From Lytechinus variegatus (taxonomy: Eukaryota; Echinodermata; Echinoidea; Temnopleuroida; Toxopneustidae), in assembly GCF_018143015.1 (NCBI RefSeq), contig NC_054741.1, positions 66,719,754 to 66,783,753 of the forward strand: a stretch of DNA of 64,000 bases, given 5' to 3'. The notes beneath the pieces are model-generated. The model made no database searches, was not told the DNA's origin, and saw only the letters and a program-made list of their open reading frames with translations. Below are positions 50,601 to 62,093 of the stretch, piece after piece. Numbering within the stretch: position 1 is the stretch's first letter; every line of letters begins with the position of its first letter. Made by a program: the position numbers and the translations under genes.

Positions 50601-53600
50601 TGTCCCGCACGATTCACCAAGGGTATATTAGAAATTATTAATTTTGTCACGTTCTTACCTACACAGAAGAGTCTTTTTGATATAGGAGGTGAAACATTTA
50701 ACCAACTTGGTATGGCTGAGGTGTTGAATTCTACTAGTTCTAATTGTACAACGTCTCCACTTTCCAACATCTTTGATGGACACTGAATGAATCCGGGGCA
50801 ATTTTGATCAGCAGCAAGAGCTGTAATGGGGTTAAAGTGGTTAATAAAAAAATAATTGCTGTTTAAACGCCCGGGTTTGAACGTTCAGAACGACAGGAAT
50901 GTGTTGTTTTCGCATTTACTACTGGGGAAACTCTCTACAACGCATCGTTTCCTATGAAAATACAATTAAAATCACAATGGAGAGCTGAGAGGCTTTTGTC
51001 GAAAGCGATGTACTGGGACTAGACAGCAGATCATCCGAAGATTTACACCGTACGAACTATTGCAAATAATGTAGTTGTCCAAAGTCAGGAGATTCCGATG
51101 CTGTCCCGGTCCATCGACTTTCGACAAAAGCCTCACAGCTCTCCATTGTGATTTCGCTTGCATTTGCACAGAATTGTTGCGTTGTAGAGAGTTTTCCCGG
51201 AGTAAATGCGGAAAGCCTGAAACGACGTCAGTCAGGGGCCGGGAAATTATGATGGTCGAAAGAATACTAAAATAATTGTACTTAGTGGAAGCGTTATGAT
51301 GTAGCGGTTCTGATTCTATATAGCCTTGGAATCAGTGGGTCGCGTTTCCGAATCGTACCGTCAATCTACACTTTCCTACTTTCCACCAAGGTGTTAAATG
51401 ATGGGTACCCGATATATGTCAAAGCCTATGTAGTATGCCTATAGCTGATTCTTGGAAATCTTGCTGGAAAGCTCCCCAGGGAGTGGAGAAATTACAAACA
51501 TTATGTGTGGGCATGTCAGGATCCGATGACCGGATAATATTTGTAATTTAAAACGCTTAGAAAAATAATGTTGTTATATGTAAGAATAACTGTAGAAGAA
51601 TTGTAAAAAGCAGTTACATTAATCTATCAGTTATTTCCTCTTTAAGAATAGCCTAGAATGATCAAGTACATTCCACAGCATGTTTGTAAGAACGTTCCAG
51701 AATGTCTTTTTATTATGCAGGCCTTGCCTATTTAAAGGCCAAGGAGTTTTATTGTTGAATATGGAAAAGCCAAACAATAGAATTGTATTGGTCGTGGAAA
51801 TGAATAGGCTTAGGTATTTTGTTTACACATGTTGATTTCAATGAGGTCATTCAAGAATGTTTTAGAAATAAAGAAGCTTCCAGAAGAGTGAATACTAGAA
51901 GCTTGTAGATTAGTTGAGATTTTAGAATGATCTAGACAGTTGAAATTTAATATATAAAGCTGCAGTTTCTACAAGGACATCATCACATCATCATATTAGC
52001 TCACTTGATCATCACATCATATGAGAGCAGGAGATCACATCATATGAGATCACTTCACCAGATCAGAGCAGTTTATTTCCACCTGGAATATCTATATTGT
52101 GTGGAATTATTTGCCCACCATCAATGAACTGTTTGATTTTGAGAGAGAAATTATCAGTTCTCATCGAGATCTTCAACATCATCAACCTGTTCAATGAACA
52201 CGCTTCAACCCATGGATTGCTGAAATTGACTGTTAATCATCATCAACATCGTCTTCACGGACATTTCGACTCGTTACAGTGACTCTTATTATTCATCGGA
52301 CTTCATCATCAGTTTCATCATCGCCATCATTGTGAATTTTCGCCAGTCAACTGGGATTTTATCATTTGGATTATTACTTGGATATAGTATCATCACTTCG
52401 GGATTTTACATCGGACACTTCAAGAGATTTATGTAAGATCATTATTTGTTTTATTTATATATAATTATTTCCTGTAATAAAAAAAGAGGAAATTAAACTT
52501 TATATCTCAATTTCTGATTATTTGTTGCAGTATCGTAACAATGTATTAAGTGCGATATAAACATTACTATATATTTTTTTTACTCTTTATTTTTTGTTCA
52601 TTATTATGATCATCATCATCATTATATTTCGCCGATATAACGCCCCTGCTAGCGCGAAGCGCGAGCTGATTTTTTTTTTAAGTTGGACATTTTAAGCACT
52701 TTTAGTAATCATGAACAAGATTGGTTTCTTACTATATGAACTTGAAATTTTTTTATATTTCGACCCAAAATTTGTGATTCTAAGCACTTTTTGTGACCCT
52801 GAACGGTTAGGATGGTTATCTATCTAAGCAGTTCATGCAAGCTTGAGCTGAAAAGCTTTAATATCATGACCTTGGACATTCTATGCACTTTGGGTAATCT
52901 TTTTTTTTTTTGCTGTAATTCATGAAGAGAATACGTATCTTTTATGTTCAGTAATTTTTAGAAGAACAGAATACAATGAAAACTCGATTTGGCAACAAAA
53001 TTATTTGTGCATATTGACTTAAAAATGGTATATTCAAAACTCCATGTTATCCCCGTGAGCAGATTATATTCTTGCACAGGGAATACGAGGGCGGAGCGCG
53101 AGCAATTTTGTTTTTATTTTTATGGACCCGATTTTTTCATTTCCTTTTATTCCAATCCCCTTTTTTAAATTTTTTCCTCTTTTTTATCTTGCTCTCATAT
53201 CCCCCTTCTTTTTTCCATTTTTATTCTTCGCGTTTTATTAGACCTATCCTTTCTTTTCATGTATTTTTCTATATTCTGTGAAATCTGTATGCAATAAACC
53301 GAATTGAATTTGGATGTGGGAAATGGGGGGTTTTATTTAGGAAAAGTGAAGAAATGCGAGCCTAGCCTAGCGCAGAGAGTGAGCTTGGAAAGTTGCGCAC
53401 ATTTTCAGGTGGAAGTCTATTTCTTTCAATATTTTTGTGTTTCCAGTCTTTTCACTATTATTCGTTATATTTCTTATAACATTGCATTATGAAGGGTAAT
53501 TAACAAATTCATGAATTATATAATGGAGGGATTTGATCTGATAAACCTCCTTCATTTTGGTGCGAAATTTTTTTTGCTTGTCGATTTTTTTGCTAAACAA

Positions 53601-54624
53601 AATCGTATAAGAAGCGAGTTTAAACTTTGTACTATTTTGCATAGTAAAAATTGCAATATTTCGTTATTCTATGTTATTTTGGTTTCGTTTTATCTTGTTT
53701 CAGTTGTTCAGTAGGCCTACACTTGTTATCGTTAACCTTTTTCCTTTCTTTTTTTTTCTTCCTTTCTTCTTTCTTTAGACCTTTCTTTCTAGCTCCTTTA
53801 TTTCTTTCTTTCTTTCTTCCTTTCTTTCTTTTTTTTCTTCCTCTCTTTCTGTTTTTAGGGGGCTGTCCACCACATGAAATTTAGGGGGGCGCGTCCCTCC
53901 CGCCCCCATCCCGCTATCGCAGCCTATACATGCTATTGCAGAAGGGCAAAGGAAATGATAAAAGAGAATTAAAAAATCTTGATAAACCATCAACAAAATC
54001 AACAACTACTTTGACAAGCAGTATAGTGATCTGTAAAATCACTGCTCGCTACCCAGGTTGCCCATCAGTTTCTGCTGAATGGCCAAACTCAGCATAATCT
54101 TCAGCAAACATGGCAAAAGGAATATCCTTCAACCGTGGATCTACCTCTGAAACTAACCCGATGAACACTCTACTAAGATTTTTACTTTTGAATAATTTCA
54201 GGCTTCAATCAGCAGATTTTAAGGAACTTGGACTACCTTGACCAAACGCGGATGAATTAAGACCTCTACAAAGAACTCTGAATGGAATGACTCATCCATA
54301 TTTTTTAAGTGTTACGTAAATTGTTAGAATTATCATGACTGTGCAATTTGCCATTTTCAAAACTGTTTCTCGTTATGATTTTTATGCGGTAACTGAAACT
54401 AAGCCAACCAAAACTATAGTCAACCATTTCGACGGGTTGAATTTGAAACAAATTGGTCTTATGAGATGCTATCACAGGAACACGGAGCTGCATCGGTTTT
54501 ATGACATAATACCGGTCGATCAAAGGATAATGAATGAAATAAATAGTCTTGAACAATTACCTGTTTCTTGAAGTAAGACCAAGGATAACAAGAGAAGTAG
54601 CCCAAACATGATGTAATTGGTCAT
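38462..54624 (-). CDS. Gene 2: chimeric paralogue, secreted SRCR-like plus double discoidin protein, 9 coding exons
   Basis: Coding exons in transcript order: 54624-54561, 50820-50663, 48742-48598, 45020-44844, 43239-42914, 41829-41673, 40705-40482, 39367-39221, 38614-38462. They sum to 1551 bases, 516 codons plus TAG, with the same phases as gene 1. Domain order is identical. Exons 1-2 and the promoter are almost identical to gene 1 (exon 2 shows one silent difference), whereas exons 3-9 are older, diverged paralogues. The change of age falls in intron 2 at about 49834, the duplication breakpoint. AATAAA-type signals lie in the T-rich tract near 38275-38320, about 150-190 bases beyond the stop. 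The gene is open throughout and looks functional. Shared promoter sequence suggests expression like that of gene 1; this is inference. Confidence 0.87.
39221..39367 (-). CDS. Gene 2 exon 8: discoidin domain 2, middle
   Basis: 49 codons: IDVGKTSLITGIIVQGRYMM, HRWVTSLKVSHSLDNNTWTF, ALEPQCEQK. Phase 0 on both sides. Eleven of 49 residues differ from gene 1. Confidence 0.92.
39420..39712. mobile_element. GGCCCGTATTCTGA-family MITE, gene 2 intron 7
   Basis: Left end GGCCCGTATTCTGATAACAG. CAGGTTTAAAGTTGTGGTT pairs with AACCACGACTTTAAACCTG at 39680. The far right end is missing. A duplicate lies at about 62901-63192. Confidence 0.7.
39809..39841. other. Perfect 13-base-arm hairpin
   Basis: GTACATCCGTAAC, a 7-base loop, then GTTACGGATGTAC in gene 2 intron 7, directly before a fold-back MITE. 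Repeated in copy B near 63294. Confidence 0.75.
39851..40331. mobile_element. Fold-back MITE with CACGAACCGTCC ends
   Basis: CACGAACCGTCCTCTCTG at the left end, inverted at the right end, and repeated once in the middle (40101). Arms of about 200 bases pair, including TTATTTACGC.ACAGTGGAC with GTCCACTGTGGCGTAAAT. Confidence 0.85.
40482..40705 (-). CDS. Gene 2 exon 7: discoidin domain 2, N-terminal part
   Basis: It encodes AAINQEESGCPHPLRGSKMG through DPDKWVK. Only about five residues differ from gene 1. The unusual similarity continues into intron 6 but stops at the exon's 3' splice edge. Confidence 0.92.
40706..41672. other. Gene 2 intron 6
   Basis: The first 60 bases next to exon 7 are unusually similar to gene 1 intron 6. 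The remainder is AT-rich with no element recognised. Gene 1 intron 6 holds at least four MITEs that are absent here. Confidence 0.6.
41673..41829 (-). CDS. Gene 2 exon 6: discoidin domain 1, C-terminal third
   Basis: It encodes VFSGNYARRNLVEHSFFIPI, VCRFFRIHPKKTL and IRLSLWIYGPINELL. The closing Cys is again absent (WIYG). Fourteen of 52 residues differ from gene 1. Confidence 0.9.
41969..42250. mobile_element. hAT-like MITE, gene 2 intron 5
   Basis: Ends CAGTGGCGTACCTGGG and CCCGTAGGTACGCTAGTG, flanked by GTTTCCAA (41961-41968) and GTTTCAAA (42251-42258), 7 of 8 matching. Same family as 1-666. Confidence 0.83.
42914..43239 (-). CDS. Gene 2 exon 5: discoidin domain 1, N-terminal two thirds
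   Basis: It opens SYMCAPRGSPLGLESGKIND and is one codon shorter than gene 1. Framework segments (LGLESGKI, DADPW.QVAFDSAFIIT, SMDGTSW.FYQD) are conserved. The stretch SERNQYVEKREVRLNGRSAW and the segment after TQG differ strongly from gene 1. Confidence 0.92.
43240..44167. other. Gene 2 intron 4, proximal part
   Basis: Aligns with gene 1 intron 4 next to exon 5, then diverges. A short GA-rich tract at 43585-43612. 43760-43960 has weak inverted words (GGTCCGTTTTCCATGGTC / GACCGTGGAAAACGGATC). No gene supported. Confidence 0.45.
44168..44400. mobile_element. MITE with CACTGTAAAAACT ends
   Basis: Left CACTGTAAAAACTGCGGTGT and right inverted CCACAAAAAACTGGTGTTAA. AGAGGACCACACC is repeated inverted as GGTGTGGTCCTCT. 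Rich in GGTGTTAA words. Confidence 0.78.
44844..45020 (-). CDS. Gene 2 exon 4: second half of SRCR-like domain
   Basis: It encodes GAYATVGGDLFEIPSSPNNS, then YDAVSLGCPANMNNVTRCWY and DKSIAIVCCT. Phase 1 on both sides, as in gene 1. Confidence 0.85.
45021..46294. other. Gene 2 intron 3, ancestral part
   Basis: Diverged counterpart of 24090-26141 in gene 1 without the 800-base MITE and the SINE. No gene seen. Confidence 0.6.
46681..46940. mobile_element. MITE with long AGAGTACCGAAG ends
   Basis: About 42-base inverted ends: AGAGTACCGAAGTGTGACGT and, inverted, AGAGTACCGAAGCGATGACG, each continuing through TTGCCAT.GTGTCATGGC. Adjacent TA bases suggest a TA target. Confidence 0.82.
46969..47247. 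mobile_element. GGCCCGTATTCTGA-family MITE, gene 2 intron 3
   Basis: Both ends preserved: GGCCCGTATTCTGAA and, inverted, GGGCCGTATTCTGAAG. Equivalent of 26396-26700. Confidence 0.8.
47420..48398 (-). mobile_element. GTCTC-family element, copy 3, in gene 2 intron 3
   Basis: Same ends (GTCTCGCCTGCATGACGCG tail; head with GCGGCGCC and TATGCAGGCCAGAC). Longer and more diverged, with about six internal repeats. Not at an equivalent place in gene 1. Confidence 0.8.
48598..48742 (-). CDS. Gene 2 exon 3: first half of SRCR-like domain
   Basis: It encodes SLRLVGGNETEGRLVVTSHA and RDWPKDASRFICKYLGYE. Relative to gene 1 it gains an NET sequon and loses the NAS one. First exon left of the duplication breakpoint, hence diverged from gene 1. 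Confidence 0.85.
48743..49512. other. Gene 2 intron 2, left part
   Basis: (CT)n at 48887-48903. 49200-49290 resembles one arm of the compound element at 18030-18150 (AACCGAGGATAATGAATCCC). Otherwise AT-rich. Confidence 0.45.
49513..49671 (-). mobile_element. tRNA-like SINE in gene 2 intron 2
   Basis: Same family as 26142-26338, opposite strand: head at 49671 (GTGCCGTGGCCGAATGG), B box GGTTCGATCC, body with ATAAATGGAAATGCTTTACG. Head and body are shared by two unrelated sites, so this is a SINE and not a lone tRNA pseudogene. Confidence 0.75.
50663..50820 (-). CDS. Gene 2 exon 2: N-terminal Cys-containing module
   Basis: Same protein as gene 1 exon 2; the one difference I see is silent (AAT for AAC in the QNC segment). 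The same GTAGGT donor is needed to keep frame with exon 3. Confidence 0.78.
50912..51209. mobile_element. Fold-back MITE in gene 2 intron 1
   Basis: Copy B counterpart of 28385-28683 with a few base changes. Confidence 0.8.
51286..51555 (+). mobile_element. tRNA-derived SINE, second family, copy B
   Basis: Counterpart of 28759-29030. It ends just before the solo LTR insertion site. Confidence 0.7.
51572..52540 (+). mobile_element. Solo LTR of an LTR retrotransposon (fossil)
   Basis: A 969-base insertion in gene 2 intron 1, absent from the same site in copy A (29045-29048). It starts TG, ends CA and is flanked by ATGT on both sides (51568-51571 and 52541-52544). It has a TATA-like ATATATAAAGC near 51950 and an AATAAA-type signal near 52475. 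No internal coding region remains, so it is a lone terminal repeat. A Gypsy-type origin is plausible from the 4-base duplication. It is younger than the segmental duplication. Confidence 0.85.
52545..54560. other. Gene 2 intron 1, copy B of 29049-31058
   Basis: Same repeat-rich block as gene 1 intron 1, with small length changes in T and TTTC tracts (53745-53840). Confidence 0.6.
54561..54624 (-). CDS. Gene 2 exon 1: signal peptide
   Basis: Identical in protein to gene 1 exon 1, with the same phase-1 GTAATT donor. It lies in copy B of the recent duplication. Confidence 0.85.
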
Positions 54625-54740
54625 CACACGACGCTGCAGATATCATCAGCAACAAGAAATTACTGGGTGCCTGTAATAGTGTCAGTAGTGACAAGAGTAT
54701 TCTCAAACTTAAGAACTAATAATCTTCAAAAGAGTTGTAC

Positions 54741-54748
54741 TATTTATA
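54741..54748 (-). promoter_or_regulatory. TATA box of gene 2
   Basis: TATAAATA on the minus strand, again 117 bases upstream of the ATG. It lies in promoter sequence duplicated almost without change from gene 1. Confidence 0.6.
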
Positions 54749-57099
54749 AAGCTATAAGAAAAATGACAAAAATTTAACAAAAAATCATCCTCTCTGGAGA
54801 AAACTGGAAAGGAATCAGCAAACTTGATGAAAATAAGATCCGAGGATGATATTTCTCAACGAGATGACGATATACTTTGTCGTTATTCTAATCAACGCCT
54901 TGATATCTAATAATATTAAACAGTGCGATTATTTGTCATATTAAGCCGATGTCATGAAGGGGATCTGACAAGACAAACGAAACCAATTCCAAAGCAAACC
55001 GATATATATCTCTCAATGGCAATGAAGTAATAGTTTTTTGTTGAACTGAGACGGTTTCGATGGACAGCCAAAAGAATAGGATAACAAGACCCAGAGAAAC
55101 AATTCGATTATTAAGTGCAGAAATGTCAGGTCGTCAGTAGATTCCGTTCAATTACTCTCCACACCTTGACATGGGAGAACACACTCATTTTGTCTTATCA
55201 AGCTACGTGCGTGAAGCAATGATTATGATAGGACAGATCGATCGATACATCACCCTACGAGGACAAAATACTTTTATCAATATGATACAATGATGATGTA
55301 TAGGAATAAACTTTCTCATTACTGCAGAGCAACTCTGAGTTTCAAGGAAAGTGCAAATTGAAATTTGTTCAGCTTGATTGCACAAAATAGCAACCACTGG
55401 TGCAAGGAGAGTGTTAACAATATGCGTTAATTAATATGATTGCATTTTTTTCACTTCACTATTACGCTTCATTGCTGATTACATCACATACTCAAAATCA
55501 AACAATGCACGCAGTTTTGCTTCTGCACTTTTAATTTGTTTTACTTGTCTTTATGTATAATTAATTTCATGAACGGGTCAATGAAATTCGAAGCTTCGAA
55601 GGTTTCGGGACAAGCTCAGTTCATCACACTTTACACTATGTTATCCCTATACTGTGTCTGTGCAAATCAAGAACAAGCCTTCCTGGTTGGATTTGTAACA
55701 ACTTGTCATAAATTAGAAATATCTAAGGTTCATGATGGTAATGAAATAATCAAGTTTGCATTATTTAACAACAGTAGAAGCAAAATAATTCATGTTACAT
55801 TGGAAACACATTTAAAGATAACCATGATAACGATGATAAAAATGACTATATTAGGAATAAAGAAACAAGCATCATGTTGATAACAATAATGATAGTAATG
55901 ATAATGATTTGAAATAATGATGATGGGATTAATAATAATTATGATATTGATGTTAACAATAGTTGTGACAATGATGATGATAATAATAAAACTATAATGA
56001 TAATGATAATAATGATGATATTAATAATATGATTAAGAAGAAGAGGAAGAAGAAGATAAACGTGAAAGAAGGGTAGCTGCCATGGACCAAGCATTAGTAG
56101 TGATTACTCCCATCCAATATTTCGTTGTGTCACCCTTCTACATTTGAATTGAAATCTAAATTTAGATTTCCATCTTTGACATCTTTTATTTATTCATTTA
56201 TTTATTCATTCATTTTATTCAATTATTTATTTATTTATTTATTGGTTTTCTTTATTGCATACTGCAGGGTAGGCTGCAAAACTGCTTTCCTAAGGCGCCC
56301 TGCAGTTTAACAAATAACTCAACATCATAGCAATTATTATGTTTGTAACAATATAGTATTAAACATAATAAATTATATACATATAGAGTGAATCAGCAAT
56401 TATCATGGAATCATTACATCTACATCAATTTTGTCTAATTTGATCTACACCTTGATCATCCTTTTCCATTGATTTCTCATTTCCAAACGATTTAAATAAA
56501 TTTTTGAAATGTCAAATATAGATTAGATCTTCCCATCTTTTCTTAGTTTCTTTTTTTAGTTCTGACAAAAAACATTTGAATAAACCTAATTTCATATTAT
56601 AAAATACAAAAGAACAAGTGGGGATAAGACATCTTCAGCCCACCTAATGAATATTCATAAAGACATGCCTAGAACTTTTCATCAGAATAACGCAAATATT
56701 TAAAATTCAATAACTTTGTTACTTGTTATCCGATTTTGATCAACTTTTCAGTATTTTGCTTTGTGAATTTTACTCTATTTATTGAGATATAAATATTTCC
56801 AGCCCGGAGCATCCCTTTAAGACCTGTCACATTAAATGCCTTTGTTACACCAAATAAAGCGAAATAAACTCACAAAGGTACGTGCAAAAAAGAGAACATA
56901 ATCAAATGAAATCACCAATCAATTTTTTTTTTATTCAGGAAAAGTGCTAACCGCTTAAATCTATAATCGTTATTTATCACATTCAATTCAATAATTTATT
57001 TCAATATGAAAGCTCACTGCATATTGGAGCCTTGCGGCTGAATTATGATTGATACAATAGGACGAAACGACATGCAATAATACTTAGGGTCATCGAAAT
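54749..57099. other. Intergenic DNA upstream of gene 2, copy B of 31247-33611
   Basis: Almost identical to copy A; the GAT/AAT simple repeat (55870-56035) and the (TTTA)n tract (56185-56242) differ in length. Confidence 0.6.
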
Positions 57100-58708
57100 C
57101 AGTGGCGGCACAAGAATTTTTTTTAACTAGGGTGGCAATAGGTTGATAGGGGGCCAAACGAAAGTTTTTTTGGGGGGTTGGGAGCAAAGGCAGACACAAT
57201 TTTTTTACCAATTCGAGCGTGAAGTGGGAGCTATTTTTTTTAAATAAGCTATATATAGCGACTTGAAAAGGGACCTGTTAAGGACTTTTGCAGTGACTCG
57301 TAAAGACGATATCTCACCAAATGAATATCGCGAGCGCGAAGCGCAAGCGGAAAATTTTCAACATCCTGATATCTGGACGTTACAAGCCCTGTCTGTAACC
57401 ATGAACAGGATGGTTGCCTAGCTAAAAAAAAAAAAGAGCGCGTAGCGTGAAATGAAAAGTTGTGATATTCAGCATTTTTTGTAAATTGTAAACATGCAGG
57501 ATGCCTATTTCGCTAAAACGAATAATAAAAACTTGGATAAAATTAAGAATTAGTTTTGAATATTGATTTGAACACTTTTTTGCTCCATATTATCCTATTA
57601 TACAGATCATTTATTTCATTTATCTATAAAAAAAAAGTAGCCACTGCGAGTGCGAAACACGAGGGAAATTATGAATTTTATATAATGAATGACCTAACAG
57701 ATTTATGCCAGTGAATAACAGTTAATATTGCTGGACGCCAACAGTGACTGTGTGGAACATTTTCAAAATCTGAAGTGACAAATGCTGTTTTGGAACACTT
57801 TACAGCTTGGGTAGGACCCCCCCCCCCCCCCATTATGAAAAATACGAGACATTTGGCTTCCTCCTGCTCGTACGCACGGGCGTCCGTCGATATAACACAT
57901 GATATTTTTATGAAAATATGCACCCTTTTTCTTAAAAGTTGATGGAGAGGGGGGAAAATTAATCGTATCAAGTCGGGGTATTCAGTAATGAGTACAGGAG
58001 AAACTATATTTCACTGATTTTCATGATTCATTCCATTTGATTAACTCATCTATTCGTGTTTTGGGGCTAATCTTTCCCTTACGCATTGCTTTTTGGCAGA
58101 AGTTCTATGGAAAATGCACCTTTTTTCACACAAACTTTGAGACACTCTGTATTCATTCCCCCATTGCTCGAGAATGAATGGGCAGTTAACGACGGGGTTA
58201 AAGATTTATTGAGGAACGGAATGTATATTTCATGAAAATGCCATTTCCCCATTGGATGTTATCTTCAATACGTGTTTTTTAGATGAAGTTAGTTGTCGAA
58301 TAGGCTCTCCTGGCATTTGAGGTCTCTATCGGTGACGTCACTCAGGATCGTCATGCCTGAACCATCGGCCGGGCAGGGGTCGCAATGGTAGTATGATTTA
58401 TGCATAATGCACTCGATATATACAATAATCTTGTCCTCCCGTTCAAATGAATGTGAAACTCATATAATTTTCATCAGAGCATTCAACAGGAGTACTGTAG
58501 TACACATTTCTTTGTTATAAGTGAATTAAATTCCCTCCAGTGAGTTTGATCACCCCTATTGTGAAAATGTATCACCCCTACGTTGTAACACAGTCAGCTG
58601 TTTGCACTCAGGGTCACTCCGTGACCTGTGTGTGCGTTCAAGAGTTGTACACGATTTTCTGTCTCATTTAGGCAGAAATCTTTCATAATGCCCCCTTGGC
58701 TGCCACTG
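57100..58708. mobile_element. 1.6 kb hAT-like element, copy B
   Basis: Counterpart of 33612-35222, two bases shorter through homopolymer changes. Confidence 0.8.
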
Positions 58709-58834
58709 ATTGAAATAGTACATAGATTTAATAAATATTGTTAATAGAAAAAAAAATGAAAATCAAAATTGTATGATATAATTTAATCAGATTGTCTTTG
58801 ATGTATATCTTAAACAAGTGGAATGCCTCTGGCC

Positions 58835-59559
58835 GTCTCACCTGCATCACGCGATTCAACATAGCAGCAGTGCTGACTTTGAAAACTACTATAACTCGCA
58901 CAAGATGTTCAGTGATACTTGGTTACTCTTATTTCCACGTTTTATGAACTAGACCAATACACTTTAAAGAGATAGGATGGTAATTCAACAAATACCCCCA
59001 ATGTGGCCAAAGTTCATTGACCTCACATGACCTTTGACCTTGATCACGTGACCTGAAACTTGCACAGGATATTCAGTGATACTTGATTAATCTTATGAAC
59101 TAGACCAACATACTTTTAAAGTTATGATGGTAATTCAACAAATACCCCAAATTCGGCCAAAGTTCATTGACCCTAAATGACCTTTGACCTTGATCATATG
59201 ACTTGAAACTTGCACAGGATGTTCAGTGATACTTGATTACTATCATGTCCAAGTTTCATGAATCAGATCCAAAAACTTTTAAAGTTTTTGTAATTCAACA
59301 GATACCCCCAAATCGGCCAAAGTTCATTGACCCTAAATGACCTTTGACCTTGGTCATGTGACATGAAACTCTAATAGGATGTTCAGTAATACTTGAATAA
59401 CCTTATGGCCAAGTTTCATGAACTAGGTCCATATACTTTCTAAGTTATGATGTCATTTCAAAAACTTAACCTTAGGTTAAGATTTGATGTTGACGCCGCC
59501 GCCGCCGTCGCCGTCGGAAAAGCGGCGCCTATAGTCTCACTCTGCTATGCAGGTGAGAC
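58835..59559 (-). mobile_element. GTCTC-family element, duplication copy B counterpart
   Basis: Nearly identical to 35349-36073, carried by the segmental duplication. Confidence 0.85.
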
Positions 59560-60189
59560 AAAAATGGTGGCATATACTTCATTCAAACCAATTGATCACC
59601 TCTGCTGCAATATCATATAGGCCTACTATTCACAGCCGAGGCGACTATCTGGCCTGCATGAATCATGTGGAATTAACATGATTAAGCAATTGTTCGGTGT
59701 AGGTATATGAAGGAAACATTAATTTGTGACATAGAATTCGTGCAATATGAGTGAAAAACAAAATAAAGGTGTTATGCTTTCTAGTATTGACAAAACATGA
59801 TAAATTGCACTGACAAGCAAAATGTAATAAGTTCTTAATTGTTTTCCACATTCGTACATAAAAGATGTCCAAGACATCGCTACAGAAGAAAATCACAAAA
59901 CATCAAAATACAAAGCATAGTACAAAATATACAAAAATACAATACAGAAAAAAATAATATATCTAGAATGTGGGGGAGCGAGCAACAAAGGTCAAAGACC
60001 TATCGAGGTTCCTCCCAGAGCCATATGGTAAAAAAAGGATAGATAAAAAAAAACACCAAAACTATAGAAATATGTACATTTTCCTAAAAGAAAAGAAAAT
60101 GATTAACGGAATATCCAACTTAAAAAAAGGATATTAGTGTAACAGAACGTGTTCATGTTTGTGCCAAAGTACAATTATATTTTTTGCCT

Positions 60190-60383
60190 ACACTCTTAAA
60201 ATGATGTAAAATATACTGACCACGCAACACTTGGTTAAAAAATTATCTAACTCTGGGTAGTTTTCAACCAGTTCTGTGTAGTTTTCACCCAAAGCACACA
60301 TTATTGGTTTAAAACTAGCCAGAATTAGATAAAGTTTTGGACAATTGTGTGGACAGTATGTTACCCAACATTTTTAAGAGTGT
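60190..60383. mobile_element. MITE with ACACTCTTAAAA ends, copy B
   Basis: Counterpart of 36706-36899. Confidence 0.78.
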
Positions 60384-61940
60384 TATAGAGAGGCTTGGCA
60401 GGCTCTCCCCCCCCCCATGTTTTTCACGACCAAGTAAAAAAGAGAAAAAAGAAAGGGAGAATGGTGAAATATGGCATTTTCTGAATATTACATCAAAAGC
60501 TATCACAAAATTGGATTTCCGTTTATGTTTTTTTTTGAAGATGATTTTGCTTGCTTCGCTCGCAAATTCTCATAAATTTTACGTGGTACACTATATCTAG
60601 CCCCCTCAATTATTTTTGACCCATTACGCCATTTTTTTTAAAGAAAAGCCCTTTTCGAAAGAAAAGGCGCCCTTTTTCCCTGTCCTCCCCCCCCCCCCGA
60701 CTTTCAACTTCGTTCGCCGCCCCTCGATACAAGTTTTTATCAGAGTAATCAAAATATATTAAAATTAATGTCCGACTTGGTTGACATAACGAATGGTATC
60801 CCACTGATCATTACCTCATTAAATGAACATTGCATTTTCGAACAATTACACATTCTTCCGATAACCTGTATACTAAATAAACCCTTCTAAACCATTAGTT
60901 TACTCAAATCATTGTTTACGTCCTAGTTTATTCAAACCAAACTAATTACAGCGTTCGCAATAACTAAACCCCTCAAAATAATGTGAAAATCTGTGTTTGG
61001 CTTTTCTCCGAACTCCTAATTTTACACAATGCATATTTTACATCATTTAAAAGATCATTTAATTATCTTTAAGATGATACCATGCTTGTATATGATCATG
61101 CCATCACGAAAAGAGAAGGATTCAAAAGTGTTGGATGAGGTCTGAATTGAAAAGCTGCAAAACGAGCAGAAAACTAGTCATAGTCATAGTCACACAGAAC
61201 ATGATTCCTTTGTCTGTGTCAATGGAGATGAAAATCCATTTAAAGCAAGCCCCTGCTTCTGTAGTGATGGGTCTGTGAGATAACATGGTTTGAGTCGTGG
61301 TTTGAAATACCCATGCATGTTTGTTTGTTATGTGTTTGCACGTGCCGAGGTGTGTTTGACTCCATTTTAATGTTGATGTTAAGGTGCATGAAAATAATTA
61401 AAAGAAACCGCTGAGAAACCCACTCATCACCACTAAAAAAAGATCAGTGACTTTCAATATTGTGTCATTTTGCAACTTTTGAATTTTGACCTTGCCCCAC
61501 ATTTCAAGGCACTGCACCTCCATGTAAACGATAATCACATCATGTAGGGTATCATTTAAAAAAAATAATAAATGATCTATTCATTGGTAAATTACACATT
61601 GATATTCACTAAAAACCGATGAGGAATTATCGATCAAAGTCAAAAGAAACCGCTGAGAAACTTACTCATCACCACGGAAAAAGAACAGTGACTTTCAATA
61701 TTGTGTCATTTTGCAAATTTTGAATTTTGACCTTGCCCCACATTTCGAATTGAGAAGTTTATTTATTATTTGTTTATTTATTTATTCATTTATTTATAGT
61801 TCAAAATGTTAACATTATATTACAAAACATACTCAAATACTACTGGAAAAGTGAATGTAAAATAATGGTTTTGCAGTAATATAAGACTTGAATTTTAAAA
61901 GAGTGACCCTTAAAGCGTTTCAGCTATCAACTTAATTCTT

Positions 61941-62093
61941 CTAATCTAGTATACCAAGGACTTCATATCTCAAGCCGCAGTCTCCATTCCATCTATGCCA
62001 TGAGAGTGGGTGAATTCTGACATAGCGAGCAGTGAGTGGCTGGTTGAACACAATAGTCACAGGAGTGTCATAATCGTAGTTTGCAGGAAAGAC
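61941..62093 (-). CDS. Gene 3 exon 9 with stop
   Basis: Same 50 codons and TAG as gene 2 exon 9. The 3' flank also lacks the MITE found behind gene 1. Confidence 0.88.
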   Translation of the reverse strand, partial: VFPANYDYDTPVTIVFNQPLTARYVRIHPLSWHRWNGDCGLRYEVLGILD

